Part shown: one piece after another, positions 26,111-34,275 of the stretch | Layout of the letters: every line of letters begins with the position of its first letter | Position numbering within the stretch: the stretch's first letter is position 1 | From: Streptomyces sp. NBC_00704 | Lineage (GTDB): Bacteria; Actinomycetota; Actinomycetes; Streptomycetales; Streptomycetaceae | Assembly: GCF_036226605.1 (NCBI RefSeq) | Contig: NZ_CP109002.1 | Coordinates: 1-64,000 of the forward strand | DNA: 64,000 nt | Reading direction: 5' to 3' | Made by a program: the position numbers and the translations under genes | Notes under the pieces: model-generated | What the model was told of the DNA's origin: nothing | What the model saw: only the letters and a program-made list of their open reading frames with translations | Databases searched by the model: none

Positions 26111-26229
26111 ATCGCTGAGTGGACGTCATACGCGCGCGAACCGGCCGTCTCCGGCTCACCGCGCTCCGAAGACGCCGTCACGCCAAGCCGCACCGACACC
26201 GGCCGAGGCGCGAGAACCGCACGGAGGTG

Positions 26230-26682
26230 TTAGCTGACCGCCTGCTTCACCAGGGCCGCGATCCGCTCCTCGACCTCGGGCGTCACCTTGGCCAGGGCGA
26301 AGCCGGTCGCCCACATGGAGCCCTCGTCCAGGTTGGCGGGGTCGTTGAACCCGAGTGTCGCGTACCGGGCCTTGAACTTCGCCGCGCTCTGGAAGAAGCA
26401 CACGACCTTGCCGTCCAGCGCGTACGCGGGCATGCCGTACCAGAGCTTCGGCGTGAGCTGGGGGGCGCTGGCGGTCACGACCGCGTGGACCCGTTCGGCC
26501 ATGACGCGGTCGGAGTCGTCCATCTCGGCGATCTTGGCGAGCAGGTCCTGTTCCGCCTGCGCCTCCTTGTCCGCCTTGGAACCGCGTCGCGCGGCAGCCT
26601 TCTGCTCCTTGGCGTGGTCCTTCATCGCGGCCCGTTCCTCGGCCGAGAACCCCTCGTACGTGTCGCTCTTGGTGTTGCTCAT
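26230..26682 (-). CDS. DUF1801 (YdhG-like) family protein
   Basis: 150 residues, ATG at 26682 with GGGAGAG upstream. A charged, probably coiled N-terminus (residues about 15-55) precedes the family core: KLWYGMPAYALDGKVVCFFQSAAKFKARYATLGF. DUF1801 proteins are small soluble proteins of uncertain role; a Bacillus member was linked to iron delivery. It sits as an independent unit in the cargo between the two replication modules. Confidence 0.75.
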   Translation of the reverse strand: MSNTKSDTYEGFSAEERAAMKDHAKEQKAAARRGSKADKEAQAEQDLLAKIAEMDDSDRVMAERVHAVVTASAPQLTPKLWYGMPAYALDGKVVCFFQSAAKFKARYATLGFNDPANLDEGSMWATGFALAKVTPEVEERIAALVKQAVS

Positions 26683-26835
26683 GGTCTCTCCCGTAGCCCG
26701 TGGGTCGCACAGACCGACCCGGCGCGCTCGGCCGAGCCCGGTCCCTTCGGCCAGTACAGCATCCGTGAAGTCCCAAGCCCTTGATTTCCGCTCAAGCCCT
26801 GCTGGAGACCCCGAATGTCAGGAGTTCTCCGACCG

Positions 26836-27429
26836 TCAGGCCGGGGTCTCCAGGGAGTCCAGCCACTGGAGGAGGCGGGCGCCCTCGCGGGTCATGATGT
26901 CCGGGTCGCGCAGGGCGTTGGCCAGCAGCGACATGCCCTGGTAGGCGGAGACGAGGGTGACGGCGAGGCCGTCCGGGTCGGGTCGGCCCCATGCGCGGAA
27001 CTGGTGTCCGGCCCAGTCGAGCAGCTGCCGGATGACGACGCCGGCCTCCACGTCGAGGGTGCCGTCGGCGCGCTTGTCGAGTTCGACGGCCAGGGTGCCG
27101 GTGGGGCAGCCGTAGCGGGCCGCGGTGTCGCGCCGGCCGACCCAGGCTTCGATCAGGGCCTTGAGACGCTCGCGCGGGTCGGGCAACTCGTCCAGGGAAG
27201 CGGTGAGTTCGGCCAGGTGCGCGCTGTGCTCGGACAGTGCGGCCCGGACCAGCTCGTCCTTGGTCTTGAAGTAGTAGTAGACGTTCCCGACGGGGATGTC
27301 GGCCGCGTGGGCGATGTCGGCGAGGGTGGTGCGCTCGACGCCCTGCTCGTGCAGGACCCGTGCCGCCGCGGCGGTGAGTCGTCGGCGCTTGTCGGCCGCA
27401 CGCGTCCTGGGCTTCACTGAGTCAGTCAC
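26836..27429 (-). CDS. TetR-family regulator
   Basis: 197 residues. Typical HTH TLADIAHAADIPVGNVYYYFKTKDELV in the first 60 residues; the C-terminus is of the TetR_C type (AYQGMSLLANALRDPDIM). It is not of the GBL-receptor subgroup. Divergent from an NmrA-like oxidoreductase with a shared promoter holding two TGAGTCAGTCA repeats, one of them over its own start, so it probably represses itself and the oxidoreductase. The start may be GTG at 27429 or the Val a few codons later. Confidence 0.85.
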   Translation of the reverse strand: MTDSVKPRTRAADKRRRLTAAAARVLHEQGVERTTLADIAHAADIPVGNVYYYFKTKDELVRAALSEHSAHLAELTASLDELPDPRERLKALIEAWVGRRDTAARYGCPTGTLAVELDKRADGTLDVEAGVVIRQLLDWAGHQFRAWGRPDPDGLAVTLVSAYQGMSLLANALRDPDIMTREGARLLQWLDSLETPA

Positions 27430-27492
27430 CTGACCAACTATAGATCTCCGCCAATGGGGCGTGCTAGCGTTCGAGTCGCAGTGAGTCAGTCA
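27418..27492. promoter_or_regulatory. Paired TGAGTCAGTCA operators in divergent promoter
   Basis: Identical 11-bp words at 27418-27428 and 27482-27492, each followed by CAACTA- or CCTGAC-like sequence, bracket the region between the TetR and oxidoreductase genes. Each contains the partial palindrome TGACTCA when read on the other strand. Likely the TetR binding sites. Confidence 0.55.
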
Positions 27493-27513
27493 ACTAACTT
27501 ATGAGGAGATCCC

Positions 27514-28332
27514 GTGATCGCAGTGACCGGAGCCACCGGGAACGTCGGCCGCGAACTGGTCCGCATCCTCGCCGAGGCAGGCGAGGCGGTGACCGCGCTC
27601 TCGCGCGGCGAGGCGCGCGAACTCCCCGGCGGCGTACGCCATGTGCGGGCCGACCTCGCCGACCCCGATGCCCTGCGCCCCGCATTGGACGGCGCTGACG
27701 CACTGTTCCTGCTGGTGGCCGGCGACGATCCGCAGGGCGTCCTCGACGCCGCGAAAGCGGGCGGCGTCCGCCGGGTCGTCCTGGTCTCCTCCATCGGCGT
27801 CGCCACCCGCCCGGACGCCTACCGCCACCCCGCGGCCTTCGAGGCCGCACTGCTCGGCTCCGGCCTCGAACAGACCGTGCTGCGCTGCGGCGGGCTGGAC
27901 TCCAACGCCTTCGCCTGGGCCGGGTCCATCCGCGCCGACCGGGTCGCCGCCGCCCCGTTCGGCGACGTCGGCCTGCCGGTGGTCGACCCGGCCGACGTCG
28001 CCGAGGTCGCCGCCGCCGCCCTGCTGCGGCCCGACCACACCGGCTCCGTCTACGAGCTGACCGGCCCCGCCCCCACCACTCCGCGTCAGCGTGCCGCGGC
28101 GATCGGCGCGGCACTCGGCGAGCCGGTGCGATTCGTCGAGCAGACGCGCGAGGAGGCCCGGGAGCAGATGCTCGCGTTCATGCCCGAGCCGGTGGTGGAA
28201 GGCACCCTCGCCATCCTCGGGGAACCGCTGCCCGCGGAGCGCCGGGCGAGCCCCGACGTCGAGCGCGTCCTGGGCCGTGCGCCGCGCTCCTTCGCGGACT
28301 GGGCCGCCCGCAGCGCCGCCGCCTTCCGCTGA
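27514..28332 (+). CDS. NmrA-like NAD(P)H-dependent oxidoreductase
   Basis: 272 residues, GTG with GAGGAG upstream. N-terminal AVTGATGNVGRELV is the Rossmann loop; VLVSSIGVA and TVLRCGGLDSNAF are family features, as in quinone reductase QorB/NmrA proteins. It is probably induced through the neighbouring TetR by an electrophile or quinone-like compound. It resembles the 15321-16211 protein in fold but is clearly a different lineage. Confidence 0.85.
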   Translation: MIAVTGATGNVGRELVRILAEAGEAVTALSRGEARELPGGVRHVRADLADPDALRPALDGADALFLLVAGDDPQGVLDAAKAGGVRRVVLVSSIGVATRPDAYRHPAAFEAALLGSGLEQTVLRCGGLDSNAFAWAGSIRADRVAAAPFGDVGLPVVDPADVAEVAAAALLRPDHTGSVYELTGPAPTTPRQRAAAIGAALGEPVRFVEQTREEAREQMLAFMPEPVVEGTLAILGEPLPAERRASPDVERVLGRAPRSFADWAARSAAAFR

Positions 28333-28503
28333 CGGCCCGCAGCAGTCGGTTCGCAGCAGTCGGTCCGGAGCTGTCGGCCGGCCGCGGGGAACGCGACGGA
28401 GCGCGCCGCAGGGGCGGGCAGACCAGCCCCGGCCAGGCCACAGAGGGCTGCCGTCGGCGCTCAGGGCCTTCCGGACCGGCCCGGCCCGCCAGGACGGTCT
28501 CAC

Positions 28504-28540
28504 AGGCCCGTAGCGGCCTGTAGAGGCCCCGTAGCGGGCC
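28504..28540. terminator. Tandem hairpins with identical CGTAGC loops
   Basis: AGGCC-CGTAGC-GGCCT (28504-28519) and GGCCC-CGTAGC-GGGCC (28525-28540) sit between convergent genes. GC-rich double hairpins of this kind are common bidirectional stops in Streptomyces. The gap 28333-28553 holds nothing else of note except a short AGCAGTCGGT repeat near 28341. Confidence 0.5.
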
Positions 28541-28553
28541 GTAGGGCCCTGGA

Positions 28554-28937
28554 TTACGAGGAGGTCCCGGTTATGGCTGCCGGGCCCCGCTGCGAGCGCG
28601 GGGTCTTCGCCCCGACCTTCTTGACCTCGATGGTGCGCGGGTCCACGGCCTCGCCGGGGGCGCCCTCGCGGTAGAGGCCGCCGGGCAGGCTGTCGCGGTC
28701 GTGCGGGAGGAGGAAGAAGACGCGGCGCTTGTACAGGCCGCTGTCCGGGTCGGGTTCGGCCTCGTCGTCGAGCTGGGCGTAGCCGACCATGCGCCCGTCG
28801 CGGGCGTAGGGGGGTTTGGTGTTGCGCCGCCGGGTCTTGTCGAGGGCCTGGCGGACGTAGTCGAGGTTCTCGGGGTCTTCCAGCCACACGACGTGTGCCT
28901 CGTGGGTGAGATCGCCCTCGGTCAGTAGCGAGCTCAT
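28554..28937 (-). CDS. Conserved small protein of replication module 2
   Basis: 127 residues, paralogue of the 19461-19862 protein: shared blocks VWLEDPENLDYVRQALD, ARDGRMVGYAQL, RRVFFLLPHDRD and GAPGEAVDPRT. The tail is divergent. Its ATG overlaps the stop of a 60-residue frame (ATGA), so the whole operon remains translationally chained. Function unknown; retention in both modules suggests a replication role. Confidence 0.75.
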   Translation of the reverse strand: MSSLLTEGDLTHEAHVVWLEDPENLDYVRQALDKTRRRNTKPPYARDGRMVGYAQLDDEAEPDPDSGLYKRRVFFLLPHDRDSLPGGLYREGAPGEAVDPRTIEVKKVGAKTPRSQRGPAAITGTSS

Positions 28938-29116
28938 GGCTGTCGCCCCTCCTTCGTCTGCGGGGCGGTGTGGCGTCCCGCCTCGTGGTGTGGTGAGCCG
29001 CCCGCGGCTGGACCTGGCCCCGCCGGTCCATGGTAGGCCGGGCTCATTCGGCCGGGTAGGGGCCTCGGTGCCCGGCGGGGGACGGGTGCGGTGTGCGGCG
29101 CGTGGTGTGGGTTCAT
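28934..29116 (-). CDS. 60-residue His/Pro-rich protein linking helicase and small-protein genes
   Basis: Its ATG overlaps the helicase stop and its stop overlaps the next start, both as ATGA, filling exactly the gap that in module 1 is zero. The product is rich in His, Pro, Gly and Arg, without hydrophobic core or known motif. The double overlap suggests it is translated, perhaps only as a bridge keeping ribosomes on the message. It has no counterpart in module 1. Confidence 0.45.
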   Translation of the reverse strand: MNPHHAPHTAPVPRRAPRPLPGRMSPAYHGPAGPGPAAGGSPHHEAGRHTAPQTKEGRQP

Positions 29117-30657
29117 GACGAGGTGTCCAGCAGGGCGAGGCCCGGGTAGTACTTGCGGCCGTTGGATTTGATCATGTCTGCGGGTGAGGCGAGGCCGACC
29201 TCCTGCCGGACTCGCGTGGCGAAGGCCCGGGTGCCCGCGGGGCGGATGCCCTCACCCGTGCTGCACCACGCCGCGTACGCGGTGTAGAGCAGGCCTTGTT
29301 CCACCCGCAGGTCGGGCTGGTTCTCGAGGTCGCTGGTGCAGCATTCGCTGAGGAAGCGCCCGATGTGGTCCTCGGTGTTGGCGTAGGCGGTGGTGGCGAT
29401 GCGGACGCGGTCGGGGCCTTCGAGGCTGTCGCGGGTGGCGAGGTAGCGGCGGGCTCCTTCGATGAGCCACTGAAGGATGCCGGGGCCTTCGTCGCGGACG
29501 AGTTCGAAGGCCAGGTTGTCGATCTTGCGGTGGTCGGGGACGGTCCGCTCGAAGGGCAGGAGCCGGATGCGGCGCCAGAAGGCGAAGCCGCCCGTGGTGA
29601 CTTCGGGCCGGTGGTTGCCGAGCAGCCACAGGTGGTGGGTGGGGGTGAAGGAGAAGTAGTCCTGGCGCATGCGGCGCGCCTTGATCTTGTCCCCGCCGGT
29701 CAGCAGCCGCACGCGGGCCTCGTCGAACTTGTCGTTGGGCTTGAGTTCGCTGCACACGATGAGCCGGCGCCCGTGGAGTTCGGTCAGCTCGGTGGAGTGC
29801 TCGGAGAAGGCCCCGCGGTCCATGAGGAAGCCGGGAGGAGCGGCGTCGGCGTAGTCGCCCAGGATCTGGATCATGACGTCCAGCAGGACGCTCTTGCCGT
29901 TCTTGCCGTGTCCGTGCAGGAACGGCAGCACCTGCGCGCCGACGTCCCCGGTGATGGAGTAGCCCAGCAGCAGGTGCAGGAAGTCGATCATTTCCTGGCC
30001 TTCGGCGTCGTCGCCGAAGGTGTCGTGCAGGAAGCGGTGCCAGCGCGGGGTCGCGGTGTGCTGCGGAGCGACGCTGGTGGCGCGGGAGTTGAAGTCGCGG
30101 GTGGGGCTGGGCTTGCGCAGCACGCCGGTGTGCAGGTCGACGACCCCGGCCGGGGTGCACAGGACGTAGGGGTCGCCGTCGAGGCTGTCGGGGTCCAGGG
30201 AGAGGTCGGGCGACGCCTTGGCCTGGGTGAGGAGGGCCTTCATGCCGGTCGTCGACAGCGTGCGCTTCTTGTGGTGGTAGAGGTCGCGGTCGCTGAAGAG
30301 GCCGCGAGGGTCGCTGTCGGGCATGTCCTCGGCCATCTCGCCCGCGGCCCACAGGGCGGCCTTCTCGCCCCCGGTGCGCTTCCAGCGGTAGCCGTCCCAG
30401 GAGAACCAGCCGAGGCCCTCGACGTGGCGGAACTGGTCGCGGTAGAGCGTCACGAACAGTTTGGCGTTGCCGCGGTCGGTGAGCGTGCCCGGCAGCGGCA
30501 CGGACACCGCCCAGGACGGCGGCGCGGACGGGGAGGCCTGGGCCTGGGCGGGCAGCGGGGCCGCCGGTGCGGCCGACGCAGAGGCCGGCTGCTGGAGGTC
30601 CAGCATCTGCTGGGCGGCGGCGCTGGCGTCGAAGCGCGGCAACTCGGCGCTGCTCAT
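29113..30657 (-). CDS. Plasmid replication helicase, SF3/D5-P4 primase family, module 2
   Basis: 514 residues from ATG at 30657, overlapping the prim-pol stop as in module 1. TLTDRGNAKLFVTLYRDQ and GWFSWDGYRWKR lead into the SF3 ATPase with Walker A GHGKNGKS (249-256), LIVCSELKPNDKFDE and LWLLGNHRPEV. Most helicase-core positions equal those of the module 1 protein; the N-terminal linker (Ala/Pro-rich here, Gly/Asn-rich there) does not. This fits an old duplication or acquisition of a related replicon with a different iteron specificity. Confidence 0.9.
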   Translation of the reverse strand: MSSAELPRFDASAAAQQMLDLQQPASASAAPAAPLPAQAQASPSAPPSWAVSVPLPGTLTDRGNAKLFVTLYRDQFRHVEGLGWFSWDGYRWKRTGGEKAALWAAGEMAEDMPDSDPRGLFSDRDLYHHKKRTLSTTGMKALLTQAKASPDLSLDPDSLDGDPYVLCTPAGVVDLHTGVLRKPSPTRDFNSRATSVAPQHTATPRWHRFLHDTFGDDAEGQEMIDFLHLLLGYSITGDVGAQVLPFLHGHGKNGKSVLLDVMIQILGDYADAAPPGFLMDRGAFSEHSTELTELHGRRLIVCSELKPNDKFDEARVRLLTGGDKIKARRMRQDYFSFTPTHHLWLLGNHRPEVTTGGFAFWRRIRLLPFERTVPDHRKIDNLAFELVRDEGPGILQWLIEGARRYLATRDSLEGPDRVRIATTAYANTEDHIGRFLSECCTSDLENQPDLRVEQGLLYTAYAAWCSTGEGIRPAGTRAFATRVRQEVGLASPADMIKSNGRKYYPGLALLDTSS

Positions 30658-31742
30658 GAACGTCCTTGGAGGAGGAACGGGCGGGCGGCCCCGGCGGTGA
30701 GGGCGTCGTCGATGATGCGGTCGTTGCGTGCGGTCTGCCAGGGCCGGGCGCGCGCGGCCGCGTCGCTCAACAGCGCCCGCGCGGTGCGCTCGTCGAGATG
30801 TCCGGCGGCCGCGAGTCCCCCGGCGGTGTAGCCGGCCTTGTTGAGCTTCTCGGTGAAGGCCGCGCCCTCGGGTGTGGCGGCGCATTCGGCCACCTCCAGC
30901 AGCAGCGGGTCGAGGACGGCCTGCCAGCCGCCCGCTGCGGGGCGCGGCCGCCTGCTGCGGGGAACCACCGCAGGGCGGGGTCGGACCGGGGCAGGCTGGA
31001 TCATGTGTCCGGTCCTCACGAGTTCCTCGCCGAGCCATTCCGGCAGCGGCGCGGGCAGACGGGCGGGCCCTTCGCGCAGATAGACGCCCTTGTCGGTGCG
31101 GGTGGTGGGGGCGACGATGTAGCCGCCGTCGGCGCGCACGTCGACCTGCCAGGCCAGGGCGGCCTTGGAGCCCGAGCCGGTGGAGCAGCGGAACCGGCTG
31201 GCGGGGTGGGGGTTGCGATACCAGATGTGGAGCCCGCCGGAGGGGGTGCGCACGCGCAGGGTGCTCTCGTCGGCGGCCGGGTCGGGCCGGCCGCGCAGCG
31301 CGGCCAGGAGGGCGAGCGTGTCGAAGCCCGAGGCCAGGCCCTGCAGATCGACGGCGTCCGGGATCGGGATGCCCGGCAGCAGACGGTCGCGGTCGGGGAC
31401 CTGGGCGGAGTGCGCGTCGACGTCGATGACGACCAGGTCCGCTCCCCCGCAGGCGACGCCGACGCCCCAGGACGGCGTCGCCGACCACCAGGCGTCGATG
31501 CGGGCCGGGTCGGTGGTCGCCGCGTGGAAGCCGTGGCAGGGGCGTCCGGCGGGCAGACAGGGGCAGTCCGCCGGGGGGTGACGCCGCTTCCTGCACTCGG
31601 CGCAGTTGCCCGCAGGCGTCTTGCGGCCGCTCGCGAGAGGGTGGACGGGCCAGCCTTGCAGGGCGCACCAGCGAGCCACGGCATGCGGCGTGGCGGGCCG
31701 CCCCGCTGCTGTGGGCTCTCTCGTCGGGCCGGGGCCGGGCAC
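30654..31742 (-). CDS. Bifunctional DNA primase/polymerase (prim-pol), module 2
   Basis: 362 residues from GTG at 31742, chosen because AAGGA lies eight bases upstream and the length then matches the module 1 paralogue (365); the open frame itself extends to 31988 through iteron sequence. Primase motifs: LVVIDVDAH (Asp107, Asp109) and TPSGGLHIWYR. The Cys/His insert NCAEC...DCPC...CHGFH is retained. It should prime synthesis at the downstream-oriented iteron region 31743-32797. Confidence 0.87.
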   Translation of the reverse strand: MPGPGPTREPTAAGRPATPHAVARWCALQGWPVHPLASGRKTPAGNCAECRKRRHPPADCPCLPAGRPCHGFHAATTDPARIDAWWSATPSWGVGVACGGADLVVIDVDAHSAQVPDRDRLLPGIPIPDAVDLQGLASGFDTLALLAALRGRPDPAADESTLRVRTPSGGLHIWYRNPHPASRFRCSTGSGSKAALAWQVDVRADGGYIVAPTTRTDKGVYLREGPARLPAPLPEWLGEELVRTGHMIQPAPVRPRPAVVPRSRRPRPAAGGWQAVLDPLLLEVAECAATPEGAAFTEKLNKAGYTAGGLAAAGHLDERTARALLSDAAARARPWQTARNDRIIDDALTAGAARPFLLQGRS

Positions 31743-31824
31743 GCGTCGTCCTTCTGCCGGGGGATCTGGTCCCTCCGGTCCCTGCCTGCCACTGGGGTGG
31801 TGCTCGACTGAAGCCTGAGGCTGG

Positions 31825-31935
31825 AGGGACCGTAGGGACTGGGTTTCGGAAGAGAGTGTATGACCTGCGGAGCGGGGCCGGGTGGATACTCCCCCCGCGT
31901 GGCGGGCTATCAGCTTCTCGGTCCCTACGGTCCCT
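31825..31935. repeat. 15-bp perfect inverted repeat of paired GGGAC iterons
   Basis: AGGGACCGTAGGGAC at 31825-31839 and its exact complement at 31921-31935, 81 bp apart, between the prim-pol start and the main iteron field. Likely an operator for autoregulation by the initiator, since it overlaps where the rep promoter should be. Confidence 0.6.
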
Positions 31936-32281
31936 TGAGGACCTGCCCGGCGGGCGGGAGAGCGACCCCTCGGCCGGAATGGCCCCATTGGGAGCGACTG
32001 AAGCGACTCTGCCCCGAATAAGAGGCTTGCCGCGAAGGGGCTTGCGGGGTCCCTCTCCCCGGACAGGGACTGAAGCCTGAGGCGGGCAGAGCGGGTGTGC
32101 CCCTGCGGCGGCGGCCCGGAAGGGTGCCCGGACGGCGTCCGGGAGGCGGCGGGAAGGCCTTCTCCGGCGCAGGGACCGGAGCACCCCCCGATCCAGGGAC
32201 CGAACAGTCCCTGGCGGAACGTCGGTCCCTCCGTTCAGTCCCTGCCTGTTTCCGCAGGTCAGAGCCATACTCCACCCTCTG

Positions 32282-32424
32282 AAAGGGACTGAAGGGACTG
32301 AAAGTCTCCATTATCAGCCAACTGGAATACATGTGTTCATCATGTGTTCCTTACATACGCGCGCACATACACGCACACGCAGGCCTGGCTCATAATGGAG
32401 ACTTTGAGTCCCTTCAGTCCCTTT
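32282..32424. repeat. 39-bp inverted iteron pair around an alternating CA/CG tract
   Basis: Arms 32282-32320 and 32386-32424 are complementary with two mismatches. Each begins AAAGGGACTGAAGGGACT and continues AAAGTCTCCATTAT. The 65-bp loop has ACATACGCGCGCACATACAC-like alternating sequence and repeated ATGTGTTC. The layout copies that of module 1 (22788-22898) although the iteron sequence differs. Confidence 0.72.
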
Positions 32425-32620
32425 TCCGGCCCTCGAACCTACTCTGACCTGCACAAACACACAGGGACTGAACGGCAGGGACTGAAGCAGGTTCGGTCAC
32501 TGCGCTGGCGCGGGAGGTCCCTCGCGAGGGAGCGCCGGCGTCTCCGCGCCCAGGCGAACCGAGAGGGACCACGCCGAGGGGACCGGGAACCAGGGACTGA
32601 AGGGAAGAATTCAGGGGCCG

Positions 32621-32689
32621 GGGACCGAAGCGAAGGGACCGAAGCGAAGGGACCGACGCGAGGGACTGAAGCGAAGGGACTGAAGCGAA
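32621..32689. repeat. Five tandem 14-bp repeats GGGACYGAAGCGAA
   Basis: Units start at 32621, 32635, 32649 (13 bp, variant GACGCGA), 32662 and 32676, with a partial unit after. Head-to-tail iterons of this spacing are typical of plasmid initiator binding or copy-control sites. They lie at the far end of the module 2 iteron field next to the MerR gene. Confidence 0.7.
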
Positions 32690-32797
32690 GGGACCGGGGG
32701 AAGCGCCGAGATGGCACGAGGCCCGGCGCGGGACAGGCCCGGCGACCGGAAGCGCACCACGGCACCCCGCCCCTCCTGTCGCCGGTGAGACGACCGA

Positions 32798-33220
32798 TCA
32801 GGCCGGGGAGCGCCACCCCTCGCCGGTCCGCTCCCGGAGGGCGGACTCCAGCCGGTCGCGGGCCTCGGTCTGGGCGGCGATGCGTTCGTCGAGGACCGCC
32901 AGCCGCTCCCGCGCGACCCTCAGTCCCTTGTCCGAGGGCGGCACGGCAGCCACGTCGCCGTCCAGGCACGGCAGGAACACGCGCACGTCGTCCAGGGTCA
33001 GTCCAGCGGCCAGGAGGAGGCGGATGTTGCGCACCCGCACCACCGCCCGCTCGTCGTAGACGCGGTAGCCGTTGGAAGCGCGTTCGGAGGAGATCAGCCC
33101 GGCCTGCTCGTAGTGGCGCAGGGCACGAGGGGTCGTCCCCGCAGCCTCGGCCAGCTCCCCGATCCGCACTCGCTCCTCCGCCCCCTGAGTCACGCCGATC
33201 ACGCGCGTCACACCTATCAC
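32798..33220 (-). CDS. MerR-family regulator
   Basis: 140 residues. Winged-HTH signature VRIGELAEAAGTTPRALRHYEQAGLISSERASNGYRVYDE, then a coiled dimerisation helix (residues about 95-135). It lacks the Cys pattern of metal sensors, so it probably belongs to the SoxR-unlike drug/aldehyde group. GTG at 33220 overlaps the SDR stop (GTGA); an internal GTG at about 33169 would give the usual MerR length start. It likely controls the SDR gene it is coupled to. Confidence 0.85.
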   Translation of the reverse strand: MIGVTRVIGVTQGAEERVRIGELAEAAGTTPRALRHYEQAGLISSERASNGYRVYDERAVVRVRNIRLLLAAGLTLDDVRVFLPCLDGDVAAVPPSDKGLRVARERLAVLDERIAAQTEARDRLESALRERTGEGWRSPA

Positions 33221-33975
33221 GCCACGACGGCTCCCCCGTCGACCGGGAGCACCACTCCGGTGACGAACGCGGCGTCAGGTGAGGCGAGTCGGGTGATCGC
33301 CCAGGCCACTTCCTCGGGGCGGCCGACGCGGCCCAGCGGAGTGTGGGCCACCTGCCACTCCCGCAGTGCCGCCAGGCGTTCCGGCGTCAGTCCCTGGTGC
33401 TTGCCGATGGGCGTGGCGACGGCACCGGGGGCGACCGCGACCACCCGGACCCCACGAGGAGCCAGCTCGACCGCCCAGCTGCGCGTCAGGAGGTCCAGGG
33501 CGCTCTTGGCGGCCGCATAGACCGAGTTGCCGGGCCAGGCCCGCTGCCCGACCGAGGTGCTCACGTTGACGATCACGCCGCTGGTCCTCTCGAGGAACGG
33601 CAGCAGAGCCTGAGTCAGCAAGATGGGGGCGACGAGGTTGGTGGCAAGCTGATCCGCGATCACTGCCGGACTCAGGGTGCCGAGGGATCCGCTGCGCACG
33701 ATGCCCGCGTTGTTGACGAGCACATCCAGTCGGCCGTGCGTCCCGGCCACGGCGTCGACGATCCGCTGGATCCCGTCCTCAGCGGTGATGTCCGCGGGCA
33801 ACGGCGTGATCCGGTCGTGCCCGGCCGCCGTCTCGGCGAGGGGTTCGCTGCGCCGTCCGATGACGATCACCCGTGCGCCCTCGGCGGCGAAGGCGCGCGC
33901 GGTGGCCCGGCCGATGCCGGTGCCCGCTCCCGTGACGGCGACGATCCTGCTGCTCTGCTGTGGTGCGTTGCCCAT
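33217..33975 (-). CDS. Short-chain dehydrogenase/reductase
   Basis: 252 residues from ATG at 33975. TGAGTGIGRATA is the cofactor loop, VNNAGIV the NNAG motif, VNVSTSVG with YAAAKSAL the Ser-Tyr-Lys catalytic set, and PGAVATPIGK the post-catalytic loop. A classical soluble NAD(P)H-dependent carbonyl reductase. It is followed by the coupled MerR gene, a usual inducible detoxification pair. The substrate is unknown. Confidence 0.87.
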   Translation of the reverse strand: MGNAPQQSSRIVAVTGAGTGIGRATARAFAAEGARVIVIGRRSEPLAETAAGHDRITPLPADITAEDGIQRIVDAVAGTHGRLDVLVNNAGIVRSGSLGTLSPAVIADQLATNLVAPILLTQALLPFLERTSGVIVNVSTSVGQRAWPGNSVYAAAKSALDLLTRSWAVELAPRGVRVVAVAPGAVATPIGKHQGLTPERLAALREWQVAHTPLGRVGRPEEVAWAITRLASPDAAFVTGVVLPVDGGAVVA

Positions 33976-34275
33976 GCCGGCATCGTGCAACCCTGCCGCC
34001 GGCGGCAAGGTCAAGATCCTTTCGTGTGCCCGGCGGCGGCACTCCCCCGAACCCGAAACCCGGGTGACCGCCGACGGCACGCCCCGAACCGTCCAGCGGC
34101 CGTGTGCCGCCCGAACGGCGAGCCGCTGGACAAAAGAGACCACCACTCCCCGAATCGCCCGCCCCAGGGCCGATTTTGCCCTCACATGTGCCCTTGCAGG
34201 CATGGGCAACGGAGTGCGGATACGGAAGGGTGAAAAGTTCGTCGCTCCCATGAGGACGTGAGAGAAGGAGAGACC

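Larger units (their letters stand above)
31743..32797. other. Putative origin region of replication module 2 (GGGACTGA iterons)
   Basis: About one kilobase without a gene, filled with GGGACTGAAG / GGGACCG words in both orientations from 31820 to 32695. It has three sub-structures listed separately and one 17-bp copy of the module 1 iteron AGCGACTGAAGCGACTC at 31993-32009. It is one of the least GC-biased places in the window around 32310-32400. Origin function is inferred from position and resemblance to the module 1 region. Confidence 0.65.

Noticed and set aside
31743..31988. Longer N-terminus for module 2 prim-pol
   Set aside because: It would translate iterons and an inverted repeat; GTG at 31742 has a ribosome site and gives the same length as the paralogue.
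28554..32797. Mobile element or transposon flanked by the two replication modules
   Set aside because: No transposase, integrase or terminal repeats are visible; the modules are diverged paralogues rather than identical repeats.
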